Shown in pieces: positions 11,054-21,889 of a stretch of 64,000 nt of DNA (positions are counted from its first letter, which is position 1; each line of letters begins with the position of its first letter). The notes under the pieces are model-generated. The model did not search any database, had not been told where the DNA came from, and saw only the letters and a list, made by a program, of their open reading frames with translations. Source of the stretch: Xiphias gladius. Lineage: Eukaryota > Chordata > Actinopteri > Istiophoriformes > Xiphiidae. Location of the stretch: NCBI RefSeq assembly GCF_016859285.1, contig NW_024401862.1, forward strand, positions 1 through 64,000, read 5' to 3'. The translations under genes and the position numbers were made by a program.

Positions 11054-11109
<56 letters not shown>
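11054..11109. repeat. (GT)28 microsatellite, long class
   Basis: Twenty-eight GT units at the homologous site to 2757. It precedes a beta promoter. Confidence 0.95.
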
Positions 11110-11111
<2 letters not shown>

Positions 11112-13288
11112 AAGGGACTATGAGAACTTGTGAGGTGTAGAAGTAGCTGGGAAGCCATCCTGATAAATGGCTGGCATGTGTCTCTCTGTACTGACAAACG
11201 AGAGAGAACTGCCCTCCCCAGTGAGTCTTGGCCAAATTAGCCCTATTTATTTTAAATATATATAAAATGTGTGCCTGTACAGTTCTTTCTAACTAGAGAG
11301 GAGCTCTGAGGAGTCTGTTTTTGAAGTTTATTCAGGTAGTGACGTTCTTTTTAGTCTGAGTTTTCATCCACCACGTACATGGTTGGTAAGCTGTACAGAA
11401 AAAACACCAGAAAGTCGGCCAATCAATTTCTGATCACTTTGTAGAGGAGAAAGGCCACTCTGAGACATGAAGGTTGTTGGGGAAAAAACCCACAATGAAT
11501 GGAACATTTAGCTTTTTCCTCGTTATTGCATTGCAAGCCTATAGGATAATAATCCTATAATATATAGGATGATTTATGTAGTTGCCCTCATTGCATGATC
11601 AGCTTGTCAATCAAAGCAGGCTGGGTAACACAAAGGTTAGTTGTCTCTGCCCTCACTAAGACTGGCCAAGGCCCATCTCTGCTCTATACAAAGCCAACCT
11701 TTCTGCTATCAAGCCTGCGTCATATCTTAAGATACTGTAAGCACTGCTAGATGAGTACTATTGATATTTTTAATATAAGATTAAAATCAAATAAAAATAA
11801 AAAGGTTGTATTTTACTCCTTTTGAGAAGAATTTCAATATACTGTAATATTGAGGCTAAATGTCAATGTGAACTTCTCCTTTTTTTAGTAAAATAAAAGT
11901 TACCAAAAACTCTCACTTTGTGTCTGACTGTACTTTAGGATTTAAGATCTCCTAGATCAATAATATTGTCTTCTTAGAAACAGTGGATCAGTAACATAAG
12001 AACCAATAGCGACAGAAATGCTACACCGTAACATTTCCTATCAACATTTTGTAAGATCTCTGAGCTGATTATATGGTGCATGTGACCTTAAATGCCACCC
12101 AGACTATCCACTCCATACAGCACTTTTTTCAGTTTTAGGAATTGTTAAAGGTTACCTCCAGTGAAAGTGTAACTCTCCTGACTGGAAATTTGCTAACTCT
12201 CTGATATGTTGAAATATTTAAGGCAGACGTAGAGACCTGCTGAAATCTGTAAATGCATATTCTTAGCTTACACCACCCACAAAAACACCTTTTAATCCTG
12301 GAAACATTAGCTCAGTGTTTCAATGAGGTCCACACTTTGGATCTAAGGCCTAATACAGAACCTGATGATCAGGTTTGAAGCACTTACAACAAAACCTGAA
12401 GCCTAAACTATTTATTTCTTAGATGAGTGTGAGATCTGCAGTGGATGGATGATGAGACGGCCTGTTTTTCAAGAGCACTCTTGACTTTGTACTTTCTCTC
12501 TCCAACAATAAGTATTAACAACGACCTCACACAGAGGCTCGGCTCAGAGGCCCCATGACCTTTAGGGCCCCCAGGCCCGTGTCTTGAAGGCCCGATTGGT
12601 AATTAACCCATAGAAATCACGGCCTTGTATCTCTGATGAGAGATCCAAGGTCTGGCCCAGTTCCTCATTATCTGTACAACATAAAAAGTTCATAAATTGA
12701 TGGATTTCGCATGAATACACATTTGTATTAACCACATCTTTATCATTCTTAAAAAGTTCAATAGTTATCGATTAGCTGCGCTGTGTGTTGGTCAGTTTGA
12801 AAGCCAATGACATGGCCACAGCAGTAAACCTTTGTTGAAATGTTTCCGTTTTATTTTGACAACTAGGTTGTCTGTTTGGGAAATGTAGAAACAATTTAAA
12901 TGTGTTTCACGAACATACAAACATTTTATAGGCTCTCCAGGTGAGTTTCAGTTAAAATGATAACTATATCCTCTGTGAACTCATTCAAGATTTATGTGAA
13001 CAGTATTCCAAATAGCATATATCATAGGATATACAGTAGAGCACAAGTTGTTGTAGTCAACATAACAGTAAGGGAAGTTTATAAGACTTTCTCTTTTTTT
13101 TACAAAAACTGTTCTGACTCATCAGTCAGAATTTAGGACCATTCCTAAAGGTCTGGGAGAAGTCGGAGGTAGTCCGGCAAGGACAGCGTCATCACTGACC
13201 TGTTAACAGTCTTTCAGCTGCTGCAGGTAAATGTGTCTCGTTGTGTCAGTGTTTGGGACAAATACGACAATAAGGAGCTTTTAAAAAC
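11110..13288. other. Inter-gene spacer upstream of U2, beta type (CTCF-like site deleted)
   Basis: Homologous to 2778-5082, but at 12127-12137 TTTTTTCAGTTTTAGGAATTG joins the two copies of TCAGTTTT that flank a ~220-base segment in alpha spacers, removing the CTCF-like site. The plus-strand AATAAA of alpha spacers is AATAAG here. No gene seen. Confidence 0.75.
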
Positions 13289-13289
13289 T

Positions 13290-13796
13290 TTATTTTGATG
13301 GTGCGAGAGTTACTATGGGTCCAGTGAGCTCAGCAACAAAACTGATAACACTGGAGAGGATGGTTTTGCACAACTCTGCACTACATGGACACTGTAAAAA
13401 CACAACGTGATTGAGAACAAAAACACACAAGAAGATGTAGGTGCATGTGCACCACAGTAAACTGCACGAGAACGGCGGAAGTGCTCTCAAATGTGTGGGT
13501 TTTATCATTATGGACATATTAGGTGCTGAGGGAGACAGTCTATGGAAGAAATGGAAAATCATAACTACATATGAACATGGAGACACAAAAAATGGACAGT
13601 TAATACAATCTGTTGGTCTGCTTAACTCTCCCCGAACGCTCTCTCTCAAACTTGGTGTCAGTTTCAAATCCAGCTTTGTTGTAATGGCGTAAGTATAACG
13701 GAAACACCTTGTATAACGTTTACAAGTCAGTAATGATCCAGAAAATAAGAAAAAAAAAAAGAGACAATTAATGGATTTCACTTTGCCACATAACAA
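13290..13796 (-). CDS. Divergent minus-strand ORF upstream of U2, hypothetical
   Basis: Same frame as at 5083, here 168 codons and uninterrupted, with a short insert (SVRGE region) relative to the U1 copy. Confidence 0.2.
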   Translation of the reverse strand: MLCGKVKSINCLFFFFLFSGSLLTCKRYTRCFRYTYAITTKLDLKLTPSLRESVRGELSRPTDCINCPFFVSPCSYVVMIFHFFHRLSPSAPNMSIMIKPTHLRALPPFSCSLLWCTCTYIFLCVFVLNHVVFLQCPCSAELCKTILSSVISFVAELTGPIVTLAPSK

Positions 13797-13892
13797 CCTT
13801 ATTATAATGTATTAAAAACACAGAAGTATGAAGGAAATTGAAAAATAAATTGAAAAAATCAGAAAAATAACGTCTCTCTGCGTCTTTCTCCA

Positions 13893-13949
13893 CGTACACG
13901 CACGCGCGTGCGTGCGTCACTAAAAAAAACGTCACGGTGGGTATATAAG
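13893..13949 (+). promoter_or_regulatory. U2 core promoter
   Basis: TATATAAG at 13942-13949, ACGTCAC at 13929-13935, GCGTG-rich block just upstream. Confidence 0.75.
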
Positions 13950-14137
13950 GGTGCCCATCATTCGGATTCTCCTTTGCACCTGGACTTGGAAACGAATAGA
14001 CCTGTTGCAAACCAAAGCTGTGGAAAGCAAACTTTGGAGAATTTCATTCCTGGAAACAAACTACCGGAAAGCGGATCCTGCTGAAAAACCAAACCTTTGG
14101 ATCACTGGACTATTGTGGAAAACCGAGGAGTCTGAAC

Positions 14138-16326
14138 ATGTCCTCCAGTAGACCACGGATCCCGGAGGAGCACCTGCCGGAGGGAGTCGCCCCCCAGCAG
14201 GTGCTGGACAACGATGCAGGTAAGACAACTTTTCTATTTATTCTATATTATTGAAATCATTTTACTTCTGACTGATTCGTTGATTCATCGCGTTAATATC
14301 CTTACAAGCTTTATCAGTGTGTAAATCAATGTCACTATGAATTTAAAGATGAACAGTTCACATTATGTCATTAGGGCCTGTTGGGAAAACACAGATTTGG
14401 TGAAACTAGACACTTCTTCGACGATTATTCAGTGTGAAATGATTATTTGATGGACAGAATTTCTTAAATTATCCCGGGAAAGTTGTAGAAGTCATGAACA
14501 GTTAGTGTCGTGATTTGAAAACAGTTGTTTTGGTTTGAGGGCATCAAATTGTCCGAATTTTGCATCAAAATTATTGGAAAAAGATGGCGACTGGGCCAAA
14601 TTTCATATAATGCCAAAAAAAAGTTTTTTATTGTGCACCATGGAGACGATGGAACGTTTAGGCCCTAACGTCAGAACGTCCGGACGTACAGGTGGAACCG
14701 CAGCGGGGCCTGTTGTTGTGTGTGGTTGGGACCCTGAGCTAGCTTGATTCTTGAAGCTTGACTTATTATATCCGGAGCTGATAGCGAGTTGTGTAGTAAT
14801 TTCATGTTCACAGTCGATCACATTGAATGAAGTAATTAACAGATATTCCTCAAAATGCACCAAGATATCAATGTTGTTGAGAAGGAGATTAAATGGAAGA
14901 TGTCTGTTTTTGGACCTTCTTCAGCCTCCACTGTCGTGTTCAGTCATCACAGAGTTTGTAGGTGACATTTTGTTACTTCGATAACACTGAAATGCTCTTA
15001 GCTCTTTAGTGTGACATTGTTTATTTACTTATTTTTGGAGGAGAAGTAAGCCATTTGTTGTTCGACCGGACGCGTGTGTGTGCCATGCGCGCAGCGTAGC
15101 GAGTTTCTCCTCCTCCTCTCCAGTCTCGTTGCCAGTTATGAATTATGAGTTGTTGACGGGCACCTCATGATTAAAAACTTTTTAAATTGAGACGATAATT
15201 GTTGTTGTTGTTCTGCAATGTATTATCTACTCAGGCTTCTGAAGAACTCTAAATGTAACCTTCCTTTTTTATTACATGATTTTATTTTATGGCTGTGAAG
15301 AATTGTGTTTTCAGAATTTGCTCTGATTTGAAATCTCATTAGATTCAACTCAGACTAAACCATTGTTACAATCTTTGCACCAGAGAAAAATACAATGTTT
15401 TTAACTTGTAAATATGAAATAATCATTACCACAGATGGGCTATTTATTAGCTACAATTTGAAATCAGGTTTTTCAGCTGCTTTAACCTTTTCCTCTCAGG
15501 TGGTGTAGACGACATCATTGGACGTCCTGCAGAAGATGGGTTCCCTGAACTGATCTTGGTTGTGGATGATGACGAAGACAACAATCTCCCAGTCAACATC
15601 TCATCTGGTGAGGAAGAGGAGTTTGAGGAAGACGATAGGGAAGTCGACGAGACCGACTCAGAAAGTGAAATTGGTGAGGTCTGGTCTGGCGACTTCAGCA
15701 ATGATTCAGGGTACAGCACCATGACTTTCTCTGAAGAGTACCTTGAAGACGACCTTGAAGACGACTTTAGACCTCTGTCCCCTCTCGTCCAGCAGTTCCC
15801 ACCAGAAAGCTTTTGGCAGGACTGGCGAAGGATGCATCCTTCTTTTATTGCTGGCGCACCTCTTCTTGTTGTTCCCGCTCGTATTCCTGATGCTGCTCCC
15901 GTTTGTGGTCCTGCCGCTGCTCCTCAGCAGCTGATGGTCGGGCACCCGCAGGTACCCGTTCAGCCCGAGAAGCTTCCCGAGCAGCAAGTGGAACGACCTG
16001 AGGGAAGTGTACTCCCATTTTCTGAGAGGCTGGAAGAGTGTGCCCCCTCAACTTCAGGCCTCAGCTCCTCCACAAAGAGGACCAGGGAAGAGAACTACAC
16101 GGGGCAGGTAAGTAGCAAGAGGCCGAGGGTGAATTCCGAGGAAAACCCTGAAGACGCAGTTCCTTCTACGTCAGGCCTCAGCTCCTTTTCAAACGGAAGC
16201 ACTCAAGAGAACTACAGGGACTCAGCTCCTTCAACCTCAGGCCTTGGATTCTTCACAGGCAGGAGACCATGGCCTTTTGTCCCTTTTGGAACCCCAAGAT
16301 GGGCTGATGACAGCGACTCTGATTAG
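14138..16326 (+). CDS. U2 beta gene: acidic PSTSG-repeat protein, intact (302 aa), unknown family
   Basis: Exon 1 is 14138-14219 (first ATG after the TATA box, A at -3; donor GCAG|GTAAGA) and exon 2 is 15500-16326 (acceptor CCTCTCAG). The split codon joins in phase 1, giving 302 residues. Residues 1-49 start MSSSRPRIPEE; 50-117 are strongly acidic with many Ser-Asp/Glu sites suited to casein kinase 2; 118-136 end in PPESFWQDW; 147-185 are Pro/Ala/Val rich; PSTSG recurs at 210, 249 and 271 in a loose ~30-residue repeat; KR at 220 and KRPR at 234 form a bipartite nuclear-import-like signal; the end is WADDSDSD. No enzyme motif or membrane segment is visible. A nuclear role is inferred from composition. 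A perfect donor-like CAG|GTAAGT after Q230 suggests a second splice form (see 17364). Sister of U4 and of the start of U7. Confidence 0.72.
14619..15440 (+). other. Beta-specific part of intron 1
   Basis: Relative to alpha introns, beta introns carry an extra ~140 bases (about 14619-14762, including AACGTCCGGACGTAC) and, from about 14870 to 15440, sequence that does not match alpha intron 1 at all, including a GC-rich CGACCGGACGCGTG...GCGCGCAGCG patch. No ORF worth calling. Whether beta gained or alpha lost it cannot be told here. Confidence 0.6.
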
Positions 16327-16421
16327 AGTTTTTGCTAACGCTGTTTGCTGGATGTTTGGGAAAACTGTAAAAACCTTTCATTTGGCGGAGCTGGTGGAGC
16401 CCCAAGTAGCATCCGGGCGCG

Positions 16422-16461
16422 TCTCTTCCCTGCTCCTCCGCAAAGAGGAGCAGGGAAGAGA
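16422..16461. repeat. Inverted repeat, 17-bp perfect arms, 6-nt loop
   Basis: Arms 16422-16438 and 16445-16461 around CGCAAA. The right arm is the ordinary coding sequence (GAGGAGCAGGGAAGAGA); the left arm is its exact reverse complement. Confidence 0.9.
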
Positions 16462-16616
16462 GTTACACAGAGCAGGTAAGTAGCAAGAGGCCGAGGGTGA
16501 ATTACGAGGAAAACCCTGAAGATGCAGTTCCTTCTACGTCAGGCCTCAGCTCCTTTACAAACGGAAGCAGGGAAGAGAAGTACAGGGACTCAGCTCCTTC
16601 AAATTCAGGCCTCTGA
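16422..16616 (+). pseudogene. Partial PSTSG block after U2 stop
   Basis: A truncated copy of the exon 2 3' half (REESYTEQ, SSKRPRVNYEENPEDAV, PSTSGLSSF, SAPSNSGL then TGA). Its left end is replaced by an inverted repeat. CAG|GTAAGT is again kept. Confidence 0.6.
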
Positions 16617-16795
16617 TTCTTCACAGGCAGGAGACAATGCCCAAGTAGCCTTTATGCCTTGCAAGGTTGGTAGTGCCCTATGTAGCGTCTTGCACCAGGG
16701 CCCACTTGTATCTTGTGGCTGGATCATCTCTTGAAACCTATTTGTACATATGTGGTAGCTAGATGTTCCATTTGTAATCTGGAGGGCTGGCAATT

Positions 16796-16895
16796 TAGAG
16801 TCATCAGTCAACCTAATCTGACCTGTGAGTTTTGTTGACACCTTTGGACTCGGACCCTGCAAGAAAACCCACACAGGCCCAAGGAGAACATGCAA
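16796..16895 (+). repeat. Degenerate dispersed fish repeat, U2
   Basis: Same remnant as at 7633, with an extra GGCCC before AAGGAGAACATG. Confidence 0.5.
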
Positions 16896-17363
16896 GACCA
16901 AAACCTTCTTGCTATGAGATGAAAGTGCTAAGCAATGCTGCGTGAAATACCTCAGTGCCTCCCTGCAGGAGTATTAAAAGGAGGACCTTGTCCTGGTCAG
17001 ACTTGCCAGGATTTGCAGTATCCCATCTGGCCCAGGTATGCTATCCCGGGGTTTAGTGGGGACGTTGAGCGAAGAGGAGCCAAGGATTGAAAAAATAGCA
17101 ATCCTGCAGGTAATGTAGGAAATGCTCCACCATAGGAGTCACTGCTCCTGACATGATGTGGGGGAAAAGGTAAGTATGAGTGTCTGACTTGCAAAGGAAA
17201 TTACCCTCTATAGCCTGTTATATAGAGACATAGACACTGTGTAAACTACCTTCGATAAAATATACCTGTTTATCAATTTACTACGTAACATTATTTATTT
17301 AATCATTCAACAACTGTTTTATCCTGTGAACACTGTGTTTCTTGATTTTCAACTAAGCTCTAG

Positions 17364-17893
17364 GTGCCCATACAGAGGTAAGTTAATAATTACTAACAAC
17401 ATTTACAAAAGTGTCCTGCAAATTTTTGTTTCACTTATTCAATGGCTCAGAGATTATTTCTCTTACTAACTCTTTTATACTTTTATGTAGTTTTTCTTTA
17501 GAAGGTGTAGAGGCTTTACCAGACAAAGGTAAGTCCATGCTAAATGACATCAGTAACAAATGTTTCCTGCTTGTCTGTATATTACTTGTTAATACTTCAT
17601 TAGGGTTGCTACTATAACTTATTATTCTCTCATTGGATTGCACTTCCAACAGAGCAGAGCTGTCTGGCATGTTGCTGTATCACAGAGTCAACCAAAATTT
17701 TTTTTTTTCTTGTGGCAGGTGGAGATGTGAAGGACGGAGCACTTCCCCTCATCTGCTGCATCCAGCAGAGGCAGCTGTTCTCTCCCAGGCTTCTCTGACG
17801 ACAGAGAAGACGTTTGCTCCGGACCAGATGAGAAGGATGGATGACCACAGGACAAACTGGAAAGCGGTGGTCGCCTGTTTTTCACTAGGCTAA
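17364..17893 (+). other. U2 candidate alternative 3' exons (14 nt, 27 nt, 175 nt)
   Basis: Three splice-bounded segments: 17364-17377 (acceptor CTCTAG, donor AGAG|GTAAGT), 17502-17528 (acceptor CTTTAG, donor AAAG|GTAAGT) and 17719-17893 (acceptor GTGGCAG, followed by GTGAGT). If joined to exon 2 at its internal donor after Q230, the frame runs VPIQ, RRCRGFTRQR, WRCEGRSTSP... through TTEKTFAPDQMRRMDDHRTNW to a TAA at 17891-17893, giving about 301 residues with no internal stop. In phase 1 (splicing from exon 1) exons d and e instead read EGVEALPDK, GGDVKDGALP and stop after FSPRLL. I cannot tell which is used. The 14-nt exon would be a microexon and is the weakest part. Confidence 0.4.
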
Positions 17894-18137
17894 GTGAGTA
17901 ATCCCCTCACTAAGACTACAGAAGTACCACTAGTGACATAAAGTGATGATTAGCTAAAGTTAACATTACATACTGTATGTGGATTAGATTTATTATGGGA
18001 ACTTTCTTGAATATTATTGCGTTGTTTACAATGTAATTCCATTATTAGAGGCCACATTCAACGAAATAGCTACCTACAAAGCAGAGGTTGTATCACAGTG
18101 TCCAAAACAATTCATTACTTGTTTGACTACTTGACAG

Positions 18138-18484
18138 GGCAGGAGGACTGTTCTGTGTCTTCAGCACTCCTGGAGCAGCTGAGAGTGGACGTCCCAGCAC
18201 TAGAGCAGAGTCCTGAACCACTCTCAGCAGCCTTTATCCTTCCAGGCACCAAATACGGTCTGAAGACCCCTCCTGCCCCGACAACACCCTCTTCAGTTAC
18301 CAGTCGAGAGGATGAGGAGCGTCCCGAACGGACCTGCACAGAGGAGGTTGTCACCGTGTGCTTCTTCTGTGCCGGGCGGGTTTGGGAAGCTCCTCGCACA
18401 CACAAATGCACAGGAAGCTTTCACCACCTCTTGGCTCTGAAATCAAGACAATCAAGAAAGAGACAGACAGTTCTAACTGATTGA
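18138..18484 (+). CDS. Candidate terminal exon of U2 transcript, hypothetical
   Basis: Acceptor CTACTTGACAG precedes 18138. In phase 1 the exon is open for 114 residues to TGA at 18482: SSALLEQLRVDV, TKYGLKTPPAPTTPSS, a CFFC pair, THKCTGSFHHLL and a basic end (KSRQSRKRQ). A poly(A) signal follows 210 bases on. Exon e could donate to it through CTAA|GTGAGT, and phase 1 would be right in a U6-like exon e, but the U2 exon e is one base off. The Cys/His spacing is not a zinc finger I recognise. Confidence 0.4.
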
Positions 18485-18693
18485 GAAAACAATGAATTCT
18501 AAAAGATTAAAAGCATTTAGCTTTGTTACATTCAATACAACATGTTACTGTAGATGTATTTACACTTTTTATGTCCTGAGTACTACATTACTACATACTG
18601 TCTTGTAATAATTCTTAATATTGTAAACAAAATTATAATCTTTCATGTATAATTCAGAAATCTGACACAGTTTGACATGTAACATCCTTGTGA

Positions 18694-18699
18694 AATAAA
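18694..18699 (+). terminator. Poly(A) signal AATAAA
   Basis: AATAAA in TGTGAAATAAATATTG, about 210 bases after the candidate terminal exon. Confidence 0.45.
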
Positions 18700-19284
18700 T
18701 ATTGTAAATGTCATAATTGAATTTGTTTTGATTTTCATTTGACTAGAAGGTATTACTGTTACAAGTGTAACTTTGTACTGTGGGATTTTGGATACTTACT
18801 AAATATACAATAAGTATTATATGCAATACATATAATTTTACATGTTGATATAAAAAAATGTTGTAAAATGATCAGGGTGTTAACTTTGTCCATATCACGA
18901 ATGTAAGTAGTTATCACTGTTAATAAGCCCTATTTTATGCATTTCTTCCCTACAATCCCATTTTTCAACTAGTTAAACTCAGTGAAGTTGGGTTAATATA
19001 AAGCATCTCAAATCCAGACGCAGGTATACTGAGACATTTTGTGATGACTAGTCACAGAGTAGAGTAGAAATATACTTCTTTTGCAGTATCATTGTTGATG
19101 AAGCCAAGGAAGCTAATCATCTACTGTTTTTCGTGACTCATACACAGAACACTAGATATACTACTGATGTTATGTTGTTTTTGAGAGCACAAGTCGCACC
19201 TTTTCTACAACTGGTAAATATCTGAAGTTTTTAAATTAATATAAATATAACTGTGTGTATACTGTTTGTTCAAACGCACAGCTA

Positions 19285-19458
19285 TATGTACACTTAGTGG
19301 CCACCTTAAAAGGTGCACCTGTAAAATGTAGTGCAATCCAACACGACAGCTCAACCATAAATTCTGCCTTTACAAAGATGATAGTGTTCAGTTTTCACTG
19401 ACACTGTTATTAATTTTACTATATATTTATTACTGAAGTTGCCACTGAGTGTATATTC
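19285..19458. mobile_element. Short MITE-like element
   Basis: The ends form an imperfect terminal inverted repeat: left ATGTACACTTAGTGGCCAC, and right, reverse complemented, ATATACACTCAGTGGCAAC (3 mismatches in 19). The interior (AGGTGCACCTGTAAAATG, then GCAATCCAACACGACAGC) matches the style of a common vertebrate repeat with 'ttattaggtacacctgt'. About 174 bases, no ORF. Confidence 0.5.
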
Positions 19459-20310
19459 ACGTATTTGATTTTGGCAAGTATTTGAAACTGTTTTTTTTTT
19501 AAATAGCTGATGTCAGCACATTCAAACCAATTTTTTTATTGAGGCTTAGAGACCCACAGCTTCAGATTTCTCTCACATTAATTCGAAGTGGGAGGACTTC
19601 TAGTGGTAAGACATAGTGTTCACCCATGTTTTCGTTTTTACAGATGACTTTCTAAGCAGCACCTATCACTCAACCACATTAGTGACCACATTAGTCACCT
19701 CTAAACACTTTGCTGACACTTTACCAACGTGAATCTTCCAAAATGTCTGTCCTTTAGTGTCACTTACTTGAGTAACATTTCAAAACAGGCCAGTACAATT
19801 TAGGTCTGTCACACCTGAAAGTGTTTCACTGAAAAAAAGAAAAAGGAAATTCAAACCTATTTTGTGAGCCACATCTATTTAAAATGTATGAAGTCATGGT
19901 TTTTGCACCTTGGGTAAAGGTTTGTCTAATTTATTAGTTTATTTATTTATTTCAGTATTACTGATCAATATTTGTGTTGTTTGCTCAAATAATTAATAGT
20001 CTGAGCCACTAATTTGTCAAAGCAATTAAATGATCAATGATCATCTTGCCAAAAAGCTCAATTCTACTTGAAAACTGAAATGGTCCAGGGACTTGGAACT
20101 ATATATGTGATTTTCTTTGGGTTATACATATAACTTATGACAATATCCCCAAATTTATGTTGTTCCTCCTGAGGTCAGTCCTAGGAGAGCAGTTTGGCTG
20201 CCGTTTATAGTGCAAAACAGAAAGACTTTTACTCTGTAAACTTTGTATGAAATGTGTATAACAAAGTTCACCACACAAGAAAAATCATTTCTGACTAGAA
20301 TAAAGACACA

Positions 20311-21058
20311 CGGTTAGGAACATAAGTATTTGGACAGTGACACAATATTTGTAATTTTGCCTCTGTACACCACCAAGATGGATGTGAAACAAAGCCACAA
20401 AGGGGGTTTCACAAAAATATTGCATTAAACGCTTAGGAATTACAGCCGTTTTTACACAGAGTCCCTTATTTTCAGAGGCTCAAAAGTAATTATTGACCAA
20501 TAATTAGTTTCATGGCAAAGAGTGGCCTCTTCCCTTGTTATTTTATGACAAATGAGGCCGATAAAAGGTCTGGAGTTGATTCCAAGTGTTGAATTTGCAT
20601 TTGGTAACTGTTCGTGGAGGAAGCCGTCATTAGGCTGAAATATGAAAACAAACCTATCAGACAGGTGGCAGAAACTTGAGGAGTGGCCAAATCAACAATT
20701 TGGTACATTATTAAAAGGAAGGATTGCACTGGTGAGCTCGGCAACACCGAAAGGCCCGGAAGACCACGAAGGCCATTAAAGTGGATGATCGCAGAATTCT
20801 TTCCTTGATGAAGAAAAACCCTTCACAACATCTAACCAAGTCAAGAACACTCTTGAGGAGGTAGGCGATGAAAGTTGTCCAATTTTTGTCCAATTACTTT
20901 TGAGCCTCTCAAAATGAAAGACTATGTCTAAAAAATTGCTGCAATTCCTAAACAGTTAATGCTATATTTTTGTCAAACCCCTTGAATTAAAGCTGCCGTG
21001 GTGTACAGGCAAAATTACGAAAATTGTGTCACCGTCCAAATACTTATGTTCCGAACTG
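20311..21058 (+). mobile_element. Non-autonomous Tc1/mariner element with transposase HTH remnant
   Basis: The outer ends GGAACATAAGTATTTGGACA (left) and its near reverse complement at 21020-21058 form long inverted repeats reaching to the shared GAGGCTCAAAAGTAA motif, so each arm is roughly 170-200 bases. A TA follows the right end. Inside, the plus strand reads pieces of a Tc1 transposase N-terminal paired-like DNA-binding domain (KPIRQVAET, stop, GVAKSTIWYIIKRK, ERPGRPRRP, then VDDRRILSLMKKNP in another frame). The catalytic DDE part is absent, so it cannot move by itself. Confidence 0.8.
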
Positions 21059-21658
21059 TATTGACACACATTACACAGATTCAAGCTAGAATCAATACTG
21101 TAATTAAACAGCAATTAACAATTTTGGCGGTCATGGACACTGTAAACTTCAGGAAAAAGCGCTGAATGCCAAAGTTAACAAATAACAGCTTTAATGACAG
21201 CTGATATGGATTGGTTACTGACACATCACACCAATGTTCTGCAACAAGAACAGTGTTTATCTGAGTCTGATTTGAGGCGGTCGTGACTCAGTGTGAAAGT
21301 GATTTGTGTTCAACATTTTCATTTCATCATCATACCTCTGACACAGAAGGGGACCCACTCTGCTAAGTCTCTCTATTCTCCATATGAAGTTGGTTTGCTT
21401 TGCTCAAACTGTCCACAAGATAAAAGTGATGAGACATGAGAGGAACATTCAGACAGGTCTTTTTTAGTTCACTGTGGCATCACTGTGCACAAACAGGCAC
21501 CTGTCCCTTTCACCAAATACATCCGTTCTGCTTTTGCAGCAATCGTCCATGTGCAGGCAAATATTCACAAAGTTAGGGTTCTCACTGCTTGAGTCTTTAC
21601 AGGCTCACCCAGATGTGCATCGATTAAGTTCTTGTCCACAAAGCCACTCTTTAGTGGT

Positions 21659-21886
21659 TCACCGCAAATAATATTCAATTGCAGCAGAGAATGCAGCAAA
21701 GCCTCCACATCCCAGGACCCCAGCCTTCAGACCAGCTGCAAGACAAAAAGAATACATCAGAAATAAAGTACTTTTAATTTAAAACATCCGAGGAAATGTA
21801 CCAGGTCACATACCACGAAATCCGATCGCTCCTCCAGTTACACAACCACCGTACACCGCGTTCTTCCAGTCAGATTTGCCTCGGTG
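21659..21886 (-). pseudogene. timm22: timm22 3' fragment: last two coding exons
   Basis: Minus-strand exons 21886-21814 (acceptor GTTTGCAG, donor CGTG|GTATGT) and 21735-21659 (acceptor CTTGCAG, stop TGA) join in phase to 49 residues: RGKSDWKN, GGAIGFRAGLKAG, CGGFAAFSAAIEYYLR. This is the conserved C-terminus of Tim22, the channel subunit of the TIM22 complex that inserts carrier proteins into the inner mitochondrial membrane. A minus-strand ATTAAA at 21194-21189 could be its poly(A) signal. The 500 bases upstream hold no further timm22 exon before the array resumes at 22390, so the copy is cut off from exon 1 and promoter. The exons themselves look undamaged; it is a duplicated piece and not a working gene. 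Confidence 0.88.
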
Positions 21887-21889
21887 CTG

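Larger units (their letters stand above)
18485..20310. other. Segment T, AT-rich 3' UTR and spacer
   Basis: Apart from the poly(A) signal at 18694 and the MITE-like element at 19285, I see only AT-rich sequence with no supported gene. Confidence 0.6.

Noticed and set aside
10955-11197. ORF coding THTHTH repeats on the minus strand
   Set aside because: It is a translation of the GT microsatellite.
14138-16326. Pim-like kinase gene (fish pim copies also have basic and PSTSG-like N-termini)
   Set aside because: No kinase motifs (glycine loop, HRD, DFG) occur anywhere in the window.
20538-20747. Minus-strand ORF inside the Tc1 element as a gene
   Set aside because: It is antisense to the transposase HTH remnant; the plus-strand reading explains it.
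21474-21671. 65-codon plus-strand ORF over the timm22 terminal exon
   Set aside because: It is opposite the timm22 3' UTR and last exon; the minus-strand coding is clear.
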